Origin: Caulobacter sp. 602-1
Lineage (GTDB): Bacteria; Pseudomonadota; Alphaproteobacteria; Caulobacterales; Caulobacteraceae
Length of the DNA: 64,000 nt
Reading direction: 5' to 3'
Assembly (NCBI RefSeq): GCF_003931565.1
Contig: NZ_RRYI01000006.1
Location: 124,001 to 188,000 of the forward strand
The position numbers and the translations under genes were made by a program. This document shows positions 16,176 to 24,109 of this stretch, piece after piece; the stretch's first letter is position 1; each line of letters opens with the position of its first letter. Under the pieces are notes generated by a model. The model had not been told where the DNA came from and searched no databases. It worked only from the letters and a program-made list of their open reading frames with translations.

Positions 16176-16744
16176 TGCTGAACCGACGTGACACGCTTCG
16201 CGGCCTGGCCCTGGCGGTCGGAGTCGCCTCGACAGGCTGGGCCGAGCGCGCCCTGGCCGCGGCCGCGCCGGCGCCAGCCCTGAGCTGGACGCCGACGGCC
16301 TTGACGGCCGACCAGGCCCGGCTGATCGATGTGGTCGCCGAGCTGATTATCCCGGCGACAGACACGCCCGGCGCCCGCGAGGCTGGCGTTCCACAGTTCA
16401 TCGACCGCGCCGTGGGCGACTACTACGACAAGGCGCAGGTCGACCAGCTGCTGGGCGGATTGGCCCGCATGGACGCCGACGCCCGCGCCGCGCATGGCGA
16501 TGTCTTCGTGGCGCTGACGCCCGAGCAGCAGGTCACGCTGCTGACGGCCTACGACCAGGAAGCCGGTGTCGCGCGAGGGCAGGGGCAGCCCCACTTCTTC
16601 CCGGCGCTGGAAGACATGGTCACCGTCGGCTACTTCACCTCCGAGCCTGGCGCGACCGTGGCTCTGAAGTACGAACCTGTGCCTGGCGCCTATCACGGCT
16701 GCGTGCCGCTGTCCGAGATCGGCCGCGCCTGGGCGACGCGCTAG
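16175..16744 (+). CDS. Gluconate 2-dehydrogenase subunit 3-family protein (dehydrogenase small subunit)
   Basis: 189 residues. The N-terminus NRRDTLRGLALAVGV is a twin-arginine signal and the body matches the gluconate_2-dh3 family (LIDVVAELIIPATDTPGAREAGVPQF, HFFPALEDMVTVGYFTSEPG). It serves as export chaperone and gamma subunit for the GMC large subunit, whose stop overlaps its ATG. The pair should sit in the periplasm. It is the last gene of the glycoside cluster. The following kilobase looks gene-poor and disturbed. Confidence 0.9.
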   Translation: MLNRRDTLRGLALAVGVASTGWAERALAAAAPAPALSWTPTALTADQARLIDVVAELIIPATDTPGAREAGVPQFIDRAVGDYYDKAQVDQLLGGLARMDADARAAHGDVFVALTPEQQVTLLTAYDQEAGVARGQGQPHFFPALEDMVTVGYFTSEPGATVALKYEPVPGAYHGCVPLSEIGRAWATR

Positions 16745-16768
16745 CGTCCTCGTCGCCATCGGGCGGCA

Positions 16769-16801
16769 CGATGAGGCCCAGTGCTCGATGAGGCCCAGTG
16801 C
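16769..16801 (+). repeat. Tandem direct repeat (16 nt x 2, period 17)
   Basis: CGATGAGGCCCAGTGC occurs at 16769-16784 and again at 16786-16801, separated by one T. It lies 25 bp after the glycoside cluster, at the left edge of the block that looks acquired. It could be a replication-slippage duplication or part of an old insertion scar. Confidence 0.9.
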
Positions 16802-17156
16802 CGGCCAGATGGTTCGCACGCGTTAGCAACGGTCGGAGCGAGATCGGTCAGAGCACAGGCACTATTTCCGATAATATATCTTAGACGATTTATGTGGAGT
16901 GTTATAGAGGCCGGCTGTCACTCATCCACTGAACGCGCCGACCGCAGCTGCGTAGGTCCAACGCCCCGGTCGTACCATCAGGCTTTCAGGTCGATCAGAG
17001 AAAGCGGGATCACCATTTTGTTCGGGTCGGCAGTCTTACGGACGCGTCGCCCGCATCAGACGCGGGAGTCCGCTTGAGCGCGTCCTCGGACGCCGAAGCG
17101 ACCTCCGGACGGTAGGTCGATGCAAAGGGCGTCAAGCTCGAATACCACATGGTTAA
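16802..17156. other. Gene-poor, partly AT-rich stretch
   Basis: No intact gene is visible. There is an AT-rich patch near 16865-16905. On the minus strand around 16977-17035 a short frame ends ADPNKMVIPLSLIDLKA and then stops, which looks like the orphan C-terminus of a lost gene. The forward open frame 16781-17077 has no start signal and mixed codons, and I do not accept it. Confidence 0.45.
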
Positions 17157-17540
17157 CCCCCGATCCCATACGAGGGACAAACTCGCCAAACCTTATGCAT
17201 CAACCGTGCCATTCAACTAGACGAAGAAGGAGATCCCGTCTGCATGGTGGAAATGCTCTATGAAGGACGTGGTGTAGTAGTTCTCGACCACAAGGGTGAC
17301 TTCCTATTCAACACCCTGGCCTCGGTGCGCTCGCTGATCGTCAGCGAACCCGCGCGCGCCGCCCTGCCGCGCCTGCGAAGACCGGGTCGAGGACGCCACC
17401 CTGGGGCGCCAGATCGAGCTCTGCCTGGGCTCTCTGGGCCTGATGCGCGTGCGGGTGGCCGGACGGCCTTCGGTGCGGCTCGAGGTCGACGAAGCCCTTC
17501 GCGCCCTGCCCTTCCCGGCTGATCCGAAGGTCCGCGCTGC
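17157..17540 (+). pseudogene. Broken, unrecognised coding remnant
   Basis: An open frame runs from 17157 (no good start; internal ATG at 17244) through CINRAIQLDEEGDPVCMVEM and GRGVVVLDHKGDFLFNTLAS to about 17375. The coding-like signal then moves to the next frame (EDRVEDATLGRQIELCLG, GRPSVRLEVDEALRALPFP) until about 17540, with very high GC at third positions. This looks like one gene split by a frameshift near 17378 and truncated at both ends. I do not recognise the family. Confidence 0.45.
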
Positions 17541-17750
17541 AGGCGGGACAGCGCCACTGGCTGCCGTTGACCCACCTCCAGAAACGCGACGTTCGGGATG
17601 GTCGGCGAGTGACCGCTCGTGTCTCTCGACCGCACTGCAAGTTCGCTCTCTCCACGCTTTTCGCGCCCGCTGTCCGGATCGCGAAATCGATTGTCCGTCC
17701 CGACACGCGCCAGATCGCAACGCACCCTGTATGAGATCCACCAGTTGTTA

Positions 17751-17767
17751 ATGCGAGTTATTCGCAT
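17751..17767. promoter_or_regulatory. Fur-box-like palindrome
   Basis: ATGCGA-GTTAT-TCGCAT has perfect 6-bp arms. The inner TGCGAGTTATTCGCA fits a 7-1-7 Fur-type site with one asymmetric position. It ends 20 bp before the ATG of a siderophore receptor, where an iron repressor would act. Confidence 0.65.
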
Positions 17768-17787
17768 AAGCTTACAAAGGGGTCTCA

Positions 17788-20145
17788 ATGTTCGGGACAA
17801 AAGACGGGGTCCGAAATCGTTCGAGTTGGTCGCGAGACGATCATGGCGGACGTGGGCGGGCGATCGCCCGGGGCATGGGCTCTCTCATCGCGTGCGCGAT
17901 CGTCAGCGCGAATGGCGCGGCCCAGGCGCAAGCGGTCAATCAGCCGGATGAACAACAAAGCACCTCGCGACGAGACGGTCCGGATGAAGTCACGGGCGTC
18001 TCCGAAATCATCATCACCGGCGTCCAGGAGGGCGAGACCACCGAACGCACCGGCTCCTATACGACGCGTTCAACCGGCGCCGCGCTCGGCCTGCCGCTCC
18101 GACTGAGACAAATTCCGCAGGCGGTTACGGTCATCACCAGCCAGAATATGGAGGACCAGAACCTCACGAGTCTGGACTCCGTGCTGCAAAGCGCGGCCGG
18201 CGTGACCCGGAATTTCATTGATTCCGAGCGCGTCAACTATTCGTCGCGCGGATTTGCCGTCGACAACATCATGTATGACGGCGTGGTCAGCTCGCTCGAT
18301 AACGGCATCGGGTTCATCGACACCGCTCTTTATGATCGCGTCGAGGTCGTGAGAGGCGCAACCGGCCTCCTCACGGGCGCGGGCAATCCGTCCGCGTCGA
18401 TCAATCTGATCCGCAAGCGTCCAAAGAACGATTTCGCCATAGGCGCTTCGGCGCTGGCGGGATCCTGGGAAAACTATCGCGGCACGCTCGACGTCTCCAC
18501 GCCGCTCACCGGTAACGGCAGCATCCGCGCGCGGCTCATCGGCGTCTATCAGGATCAGGACTCCTATCTCGATTTCTACCAGCAGAAGAAGGCCATCGGT
18601 TACGGGGTGATCGAAGCTGATCTGACCGATCATACGATCCTGACCGCGGGCTTCGAATATCAGCACAACAAGCCCAAGGGCTCGACCTGGGGCGCCGCCC
18701 CGCTTTTCTACAGCGACGGCGCCTTGACGACGGATCTGCGTCGTTCAGCGAGCCTGTCGCCGCCATGGACCTATTATGAGGTCGAATCCCAAACGGCGTT
18801 CGTCAACCTGTCTCACGAGTTCGCCAATGGCTGGAAGCTCAAGAGCGCGCTGACCCACTCGCAACTGAACCATGACGGGGAGTTGTTCGCGCTGGCGGGG
18901 ATCGATCCTGCCAATCCTCGGAGGTCTATCGGCTTCTATCCCGATCGGCAGACGGGTTTCTCCAGCGTCCCGGTGATGGGCGCCGGCACGAAATTCAGCG
19001 GCAAGACGAGCCAGGATACGCTGGACGTGCAAACCAACGGGCCGGTCGAATTCTTCGGCAGGCGGCACGAACTGATTGTCGGCACGACGCTGTCGCGAAC
19101 GAAACAGGACACGCCAGGATCTCGCCTTGCGACCAACCTGTATTTTCCCTTCTCGGCGACGCCCGCGCCGTCACTCGACCAGGTGGGCGCGATTCCTCGC
19201 TTCGACTTCGAGAACAACTCGATGCCCTGGTCCATGGACTCGAATGTCAGGACCAGAAGATATGGGGTCTACGCGGCGACCCGCCTCTCGCCCACAGATG
19301 ACCTCAAGATCATCCTCGGCGGCCGTTTCAATCGGTTTGAGCTGAATGACGATGAGGTCGGCTCCGCAAGCGTCAGGTATCGGCAAAACAGGTTCACGCC
19401 CTATGTCGGCGCGACCTATGACCTGACTAAAAATGTCACGCTGTTCGCGAGTTATACCGAGACATTCAAGCCGCAGCCGGAGCGGCGGGACCGTAACGGC
19501 GACATCCTGGAACCCACCAGAGGCAATAGTCGAGAAGCCGGCGTCAAAGGCGAGTTCTTCGGTGGCAAACTGAACACCTCCCTGACCCTGTTCGACACGC
19601 GGCTGGACAAGCTGGCGCAGCAGGATGTCGGGTTCTTCGATCCGACCAATCCGCTGAACACCGCCTATGTCGCGGTCGACGGGACCAAGACCAGGGGCTT
19701 CGAGTTGGAAGCGAACGGCGAAATTCTGCCGGGCTGGAACGTGTCAGGCGGCTTCAGCTGGCTGAAAAGCGAAACCCCCGACGGCGCACGCCTCAATCCG
19801 CAAGAACCTCGCCGGACGCTGAAGCTCTTTACGAGCTATAACCTGCCGGGAGCCTTGGACAGGCTGACGATTGGCGGCGGGGTCCACTGGCAAAGCGACA
19901 TTCAGTTCACGGGGATCAACCGGCCGAATGGTCAGGGCGGGCTCCAGCGGGGCGTGACCGTCGTCCAAGGAAGCTACGCGCTGGTCAATGTCCTGGCGCG
20001 CTATGCGATCAGCGATCGGGTGTCCGCGTCGGTGAACGTCAACAACCTGCTCGACAAGCGGTATTGGATGCGGGCCGGATTCTACGACACAGCGGCCGTG
20101 GGAGCGCCGCGAAACGCCATGCTGACGCTGAACTTCCGGTACTGA
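17788..20145 (+). CDS. TonB-dependent siderophore receptor
   Basis: 785 residues, outer membrane. The leader is long (about 46 residues, cleavage near AAQAQA), then plug domain (GLPLRLRQIPQAVTVITSQ, VDNIMYDGVVSS, RVEVVRGATGLLTGAGNPSA) as in FhuE/FpvA-type ferric-siderophore receptors, then barrel ending MLTLNFRY. The ATG at 17788 follows AAAGGGG. The Fur-like box just upstream predicts induction by low iron. Codon use is less extreme than in the receptor at 584, consistent with acquisition. A strong 12-bp hairpin follows the stop. The siderophore is not predictable from sequence alone; a ferric hydroxamate or coprogen-like ligand is possible. Confidence 0.93.
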   Translation: MFGTKDGVRNRSSWSRDDHGGRGRAIARGMGSLIACAIVSANGAAQAQAVNQPDEQQSTSRRDGPDEVTGVSEIIITGVQEGETTERTGSYTTRSTGAALGLPLRLRQIPQAVTVITSQNMEDQNLTSLDSVLQSAAGVTRNFIDSERVNYSSRGFAVDNIMYDGVVSSLDNGIGFIDTALYDRVEVVRGATGLLTGAGNPSASINLIRKRPKNDFAIGASALAGSWENYRGTLDVSTPLTGNGSIRARLIGVYQDQDSYLDFYQQKKAIGYGVIEADLTDHTILTAGFEYQHNKPKGSTWGAAPLFYSDGALTTDLRRSASLSPPWTYYEVESQTAFVNLSHEFANGWKLKSALTHSQLNHDGELFALAGIDPANPRRSIGFYPDRQTGFSSVPVMGAGTKFSGKTSQDTLDVQTNGPVEFFGRRHELIVGTTLSRTKQDTPGSRLATNLYFPFSATPAPSLDQVGAIPRFDFENNSMPWSMDSNVRTRRYGVYAATRLSPTDDLKIILGGRFNRFELNDDEVGSASVRYRQNRFTPYVGATYDLTKNVTLFASYTETFKPQPERRDRNGDILEPTRGNSREAGVKGEFFGGKLNTSLTLFDTRLDKLAQQDVGFFDPTNPLNTAYVAVDGTKTRGFELEANGEILPGWNVSGGFSWLKSETPDGARLNPQEPRRTLKLFTSYNLPGALDRLTIGGGVHWQSDIQFTGINRPNGQGGLQRGVTVVQGSYALVNVLARYAISDRVSASVNVNNLLDKRYWMRAGFYDTAAVGAPRNAMLTLNFRY

Positions 20146-20155
20146 GGCCCGCACC

Positions 20156-20200
20156 CGCATGGCGTCTTCACGGGAAACCTTCAAGTGGAGACGCCATGCG
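20156..20200 (+). terminator. Stem-loop terminator after the siderophore receptor
   Basis: Perfect 12-bp arms (20156-20167 and 20189-20200) begin 11 nt after the stop, with a 21-nt loop and a short TTTT immediately after. It probably ends the receptor mRNA. Confidence 0.7.
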
Positions 20201-20247
20201 CTTTTGCACCGACGCCTGTGCGCCAAGTCAGGCCAAGCCGGCCTGAT

Positions 20248-21021
20248 CTAATCGCCGCCCTCCCCTTCCCGGCCAGAAAAATAGCGGGCGGGAGACGTGC
20301 CCACCATCTTCCTGAACATGGTCACGAAACTGCTCGTACTTTCGTAGCCGAGATCGAAGGCTATGGACTTGATGCTGCGTCCATCGGCCATCCATTGCAT
20401 GGCGCGGGCCACGTGAAACTGGCGGCGCCACTGTCCCAGGCTCATCCCGATTTCCCGGTTAAGCTTCCGGGCCAAGGTGCGCTCGGTCATGGACATCTGC
20501 GCCGCCCACTGCGCCACGGAAGCCTTGTGCGACGGGTCCGACATGATGAGGTCGGTCAATCGTCGCAGCTCGGGATCGGCAGGTAGCGGCAGACGAAGAT
20601 GCTCCCGACGCGCCGCGCCGATTTCATCGAGGACGACCGGCGTCAGCCGCGCTTCGGCTCCGTCCATCGGATAGAGCGCTGGGAACGCGGCGACACGGAA
20701 CAGCAACTCCCGCAACAGCGGCGAGACCTTGACGGCGCAGCAGCTTTCGCCCGGGCGGGGATCAAGCTTTGGATCGACGAACAACGCGTAGGACTCGATC
20801 CGGCCGACCGCCCAGCAACGGTGAGGGACGTTCGATGGGATCCAGATCGCGCACTTGGGCGGAATGGTCCAGATCTGGCCGTCCGCTTCGCAGTTGAGCA
20901 CGCCCTTCGCCGTATAGATCAGCGCGCATTCTGGGTGCCGATGCTCGTCAAGGTCGAAGCCATCGGTCATGGAGTCGACGCAGACCGCCAGCAGCGGACG
21001 CCACGTGGCGTCCGCATTCAT
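20248..21021 (-). CDS. AraC-family regulator (paralogue 1)
   Basis: 257 residues. N-terminal cupin-like sensor domain (DEHRHPECALIYTAKGVL, AIWIPSNVPHRC) and C-terminal double helix-turn-helix (SVAQWAAQMSMTERTLARKL, IKSIAFDLGYESTSSFVTMF). The ATG at 21021 overlaps the TGA of the upstream gene (ATGA), which decides the start over the longer frame to 21168. It is clearly paralogous to the AraC protein at 24110: same layout, LFxDP, PLLRELL and LPADPxLR segments. It probably regulates the receptor and/or PepSY operon in response to a siderophore or metal. Confidence 0.9.
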   Translation of the reverse strand: MNADATWRPLLAVCVDSMTDGFDLDEHRHPECALIYTAKGVLNCEADGQIWTIPPKCAIWIPSNVPHRCWAVGRIESYALFVDPKLDPRPGESCCAVKVSPLLRELLFRVAAFPALYPMDGAEARLTPVVLDEIGAARREHLRLPLPADPELRRLTDLIMSDPSHKASVAQWAAQMSMTERTLARKLNREIGMSLGQWRRQFHVARAMQWMADGRSIKSIAFDLGYESTSSFVTMFRKMVGTSPARYFSGREGEGGD

Positions 21022-21521
21022 AGCCTGGACAGATGGCGCGCGGACTGGAGGCATGGTGCGGCATCGGTCGCAGGGGCGCCCCCCCGGCTGGGCATTTCCC
21101 GGGCGTGACCGAGCGCGGCGGAAATGGTCCGATAAAAGAGGAAGAGGTCGGCCGCGGCGAGCGCGCAAGCCGAGGCGTCGAGCAACCGATCGAGCGACGG
21201 CGCGAGCTTGAGCGGCCAGTGAAGTGCGCCGCGCAGAGCTGCGGAGCGCTGACGACGCGCGAGTTCGCCCAGAAGGAGGATCTCGCCCGACGAGACGAAG
21301 GGGGAGTCGATGTCGTGAAGACGCGCCGCGGGCAACATCTGCGGCAAGAGGCCGACGACAGCGGCCAGTGCCGATATTCCTTCCTCATCCATGCCGGCGC
21401 CGCGTAGCAGTTCCTCGCCCGCGGAGGGCCCAGGCGCCGGCGCCGCCAGCAGGCGCATCGCCTTGATGATCAGACGCTCGTGCCAGTGGCGCGCCCTCAT
21501 GTTGGTCGGCTTGGCGTGCAT
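21018..21521 (-). CDS. Unrecognised alpha-helical protein coupled to araC
   Basis: 167 residues if started at the ATG at 21521 (an alternative ATG is at 21500); neither has a strong ribosome-binding site. I do not recognise the family. The protein is rich in Ala/Leu helices (AVVGLLPQMLPAARLHDID, GEILLLGELARRQRSAAL, SACALAAADLFLFYRTISAA), has no signal peptide and no cysteine motif. Its stop overlaps the AraC start (ATGA), so the two are co-translated and probably act together, perhaps as an accessory sensor. Proximity to iron genes is the only functional clue. Confidence 0.6.
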   Translation of the reverse strand: MHAKPTNMRARHWHERLIIKAMRLLAAPAPGPSAGEELLRGAGMDEEGISALAAVVGLLPQMLPAARLHDIDSPFVSSGEILLLGELARRQRSAALRGALHWPLKLAPSLDRLLDASACALAAADLFLFYRTISAALGHAREMPSRGGAPATDAAPCLQSARHLSRL

Positions 21522-21900
21522 CACTGTCGTTAACCCCAATAGCGGAGCGAAATGCGGGGCGAAGCAACTCGGCTCATGACATCCTGTCCTGTTAGGCGCC
21601 GAAAGGCCTCGGCAGCATATGCAACTCAGTCGCAGCGAAGACTTAGGCCAGGCCCTGCTTTTGAGCATCCGCCTCGCCCGTCAGCTTCCTTTGCAATCCC
21701 GCCAATTTGGGCCGCTCAGGCTCCAATCCTCTTCGTCGCGCGAAGCCATGGCGGGCTTGGCGGCATCTCGAAACTCTTTGGCGGACTCGCGCAACGCGCC
21801 CGCGGGCGAGCCGCCCTATCACCTTGTTGCAATCAATTCGCGTTTTCAAAACTGAAGGTACGGAGATTTCCCGATCGAGCAGATAGCGGGGGCCTTTGGG
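21522..21900. promoter_or_regulatory. Divergent regulatory region between AraC-1 and PepSY operons
   Basis: 379 bp without a supported gene; short frames here lack ribosome-binding sites. It contains copy A of the 38-nt shared element (21758-21795) and a weak Fur-like site, TGCAATCAATTCGCG at 21828-21842, which matches 10 of 15 positions of the box at 17752. Promoters for both directions should lie here. Confidence 0.5.
21758..21795 (-). repeat. Shared 38-nt element, copy A
   Basis: It matches copy B (24001-24038, opposite strand) at 29 of 38 positions, with an identical 15-nt core CGAAACTCTTTGGCG (21769-21783). Relative to transcription of the downstream AraC-containing operon, both copies have the same orientation. 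It is probably an AraC-protein binding site. Confidence 0.6.
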
Positions 21901-22446
21901 ATGGCGGCGTGCGTTGCGTCGGTCCTGATGCTGCGGACAGCATGGAAAGGCGCGGGAACACGGCGCAAGCTTTGGGCGGCGGCCGGTTGGCTGATGCTGA
22001 TCCCGGCTGTTGCTCTTTACGCCTTCTGGCTCGGGATGGTCGTCGGCCTGGTCGCGGCTCTCCTCACCTTCAGCCTGTGCGCGATGACCGTCGTCAAACT
22101 CGGCGAGGAGCGCCGGCCAGCCCGACGATCGGCGCTACGCGCCATTGACGAAAAGCCGCTCGAGCCCGACGAGCGGCCCCGGATTCGCTGGCGGGGCTGG
22201 GCAAGAGGCGCGGCGGCGCTCCTTCTCACCGCGATCACCGCCAACGCGATCGGCGCGGCGGTGGCCGGCGTCGCGCCGGGCGCGCGGCTCGACCGCTTCG
22301 CCGCCGCCGTCATCCTCGTGCCGCTCCTCTGGGCATGTCTCGTCATCTGGATGCTGAGCGACCGCGTCATTCTGCGCCCAGTCCTCGGCATGACCGGGGC
22401 GTCCGCGATCGCCGGCGCCGCCATTGCCTGGATCTTGCTAGCATGA
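21901..22446 (+). CDS. Small multi-helix membrane protein of an iron-uptake operon
   Basis: 181 residues with about five hydrophobic helices (WLMLIPAVALYAFWLGMVVG, GLVAALLTFSLCAMTVV, AALLLTAITANAIGAAVAG, AAVILVPLLWACLVIWML). It resembles the short DUF3325/DUF3649-type membrane proteins that accompany PepSY reductase-like proteins in siderophore loci, possibly as a fusion of two such units. The frame is open upstream to 21856 with an ACGGAG, so the true start may be earlier at a non-ATG codon. The stop overlaps the ATG of the PepSY gene. Likely a partner in ferric-siderophore processing at the inner membrane. Confidence 0.65.
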   Translation: MAACVASVLMLRTAWKGAGTRRKLWAAAGWLMLIPAVALYAFWLGMVVGLVAALLTFSLCAMTVVKLGEERRPARRSALRAIDEKPLEPDERPRIRWRGWARGAAALLLTAITANAIGAAVAGVAPGARLDRFAAAVILVPLLWACLVIWMLSDRVILRPVLGMTGASAIAGAAIAWILLA

Positions 22447-24005
22447 ACAATCGCCTCCGCCCCACCACGCGCAAACCGCTGATTTCCAACAGCTGGGTCA
22501 GCGCCATGCTGGCGGGTCATTCCGCACTGGGCCTCGCGCTCAGCGCCGCCATTTACCTGATTTGCCTGACTGGAAGCGTCGTCGTCTTCGTGCAGGAGCT
22601 GCAACTCTGGGAACAGCCCGCGGCTCCTCGGGTGGTCGCCGTCACGCCCGGCGCGATTGATCGGGGCATTGCAATGCTCCGCGAGAAAGCGCCCAAGGAA
22701 GCGGCGCCATCGATTTCGGTGACCCTCCCCTCCCCCTCCAATCCGCACCTTCTGCTCTCGGCGAGAGGTCGTGAGAGCGCGGGTGGCGGGAGCTGGTACG
22801 CCGACGTATCAGGTCACCCGGCCATGAAGGTGCGCCACGATGTCAGCGACTTTCTCGTGGGGCTGCATGTCAACCTTCATCTCCCCTTCGGCATCGGCAC
22901 GGTGATCGTGGCGCTGGCGGGGATGGCGTTGCTGGCGCTGGTGATCTCCGGCGTTCTCGCCCATCCGCGCATCATCAAAGATGCTTTCCGGCTTCGCAGC
23001 GGTGGGTCAGAACGGTTGGGTCAGGCTGACCTCCATAACCGCATCGGCGTCTGGGGCTTGCCTTTCCACTTCTTGATCGCCTTCACCGCCGCCTTCCTGG
23101 GCGTCTTCATCATCGTTTTCGGCAGTGTCGCCGCGACCACGTACAAGGGCGACATGGCCAAGGCCTTCACCGATCTCGCGGGTCCTTCCGCACGTTCGGC
23201 GGCTCACGCGCCTCACAACGATCAGGTTCCATCCGTCGCGCCATTCATCGCCGCGGCGACCGCCGCCGCCCCGGGCCTCACGCTCCAGTCGGTCGACATC
23301 CAGCAGCCGGGCGCCAAGAGCCAGTTGATCGGGATCGGCCTGCGCGACCCGCGCAGCCTCGTTCTTAGCGAGCGCGTCGTCTTCGATAGCCAGGGTCGAA
23401 AGGTCTTCGCGTCAGACGTCGCCAAGCGGTCACTCGGCCAACAGATGATCTTCGCCATTCAGCCGCTCCACTTCGGCTGGTTCGGCGGGATCTTCGTCAA
23501 GCTTGCCTACGGCGTCCTTGGCCTGTCGATGTGCGTCGTCACGGCAAGCGGTTTTCGGATCTGGTTGGCGCGTCGGCGCGACAAGGGCCGCCCCGCGCCG
23601 GTCATGGAGCGGCTGTGGACAGCCACGATCTGGGGACAACCGTTGGCCCTCGCGCTCGCCGCGGTCCCGTCGCTGGCGACGGACGCGAAGGCCGCGCCGC
23701 TGCTCGGCTGGGCCGCGGGCACGATAGCGGCCTATGCCGTGGCCTGTTTGCCCTCGCCGCAGGCGCGACTGGGTGTCGGCTTGCGCGCGGCGACGGCCGT
23801 GGCGCTGGCGGGACTGGCGCTCGTCCATGCCACGATCAGCGCGGCGGGCGGCCTTCCCGCCGTCGACCCGATGAGCTGGTCGGTCGACGCCGCGCTGCTC
23901 CTAACAGCCTTCTTCGTCGCCCGGCCGATGCTGAAGCTTCGCCGTTCCCCCCGCGCCGTGGCGATGGCGGACCGCGATCAGACGCCTGTAGCTCTGCCGG
24001 ATTGA
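22443..24005 (+). CDS. PepSY-associated TM-helix protein (ferric-siderophore reductase-like)
   Basis: 520 residues. A first TM helix (ALGLALSAAIYLICLTGSVVVF), a PepSY-like periplasmic part with FLVGLHVNLHLPFGIGTVIV, then TM pairs (MALLALVISGVLAHP, LHNRIGVWGLPFHFLIAFTA) carrying His residues typical of haem-binding PepSY_TM proteins, and C-terminal helices. Such proteins are linked to reduction of ferric siderophores or periplasmic proteolysis control. The ATG overlaps the preceding stop (ATGA), so translation is coupled. Copy B of the shared element overlaps its stop. Confidence 0.85.
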   Translation: MNNRLRPTTRKPLISNSWVSAMLAGHSALGLALSAAIYLICLTGSVVVFVQELQLWEQPAAPRVVAVTPGAIDRGIAMLREKAPKEAAPSISVTLPSPSNPHLLLSARGRESAGGGSWYADVSGHPAMKVRHDVSDFLVGLHVNLHLPFGIGTVIVALAGMALLALVISGVLAHPRIIKDAFRLRSGGSERLGQADLHNRIGVWGLPFHFLIAFTAAFLGVFIIVFGSVAATTYKGDMAKAFTDLAGPSARSAAHAPHNDQVPSVAPFIAAATAAAPGLTLQSVDIQQPGAKSQLIGIGLRDPRSLVLSERVVFDSQGRKVFASDVAKRSLGQQMIFAIQPLHFGWFGGIFVKLAYGVLGLSMCVVTASGFRIWLARRRDKGRPAPVMERLWTATIWGQPLALALAAVPSLATDAKAAPLLGWAAGTIAAYAVACLPSPQARLGVGLRAATAVALAGLALVHATISAAGGLPAVDPMSWSVDAALLLTAFFVARPMLKLRRSPRAVAMADRDQTPVALPD

Positions 24006-24038
24006 GCAATATCGCCAAAGAGTTTCGCAATACCGCCA
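24001..24038 (+). repeat. Shared 38-nt element, copy B
   Basis: Second copy of the element at 21758-21795, inverted relative to it, with the core CGCCAAAGAGTTTCG at 24013-24027. It starts on the PepSY stop codon and ends 71 bp before the AraC-2 start, a suitable place for an autoregulatory operator. Confidence 0.6.
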
Positions 24039-24109
24039 CTCAGTTGAGAATTGCTCGCACTTTTGAAGCTTTGCCGGCAGATTGAAGGCTGCCCCTGGGG
24101 AGCAGAGCG

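Noticed and set aside
16781..17077. 98-residue open frame after the glycoside cluster
   Set aside because: Crosses the tandem repeat and AT-rich patch, no start signal and non-coding composition.
17341..17706. Minus-strand frame containing WRCPACSADL, a possible zinc-finger protein
   Set aside because: Only two cysteines, no second pair, and the plus-strand frame over 17380-17540 has stronger coding composition.
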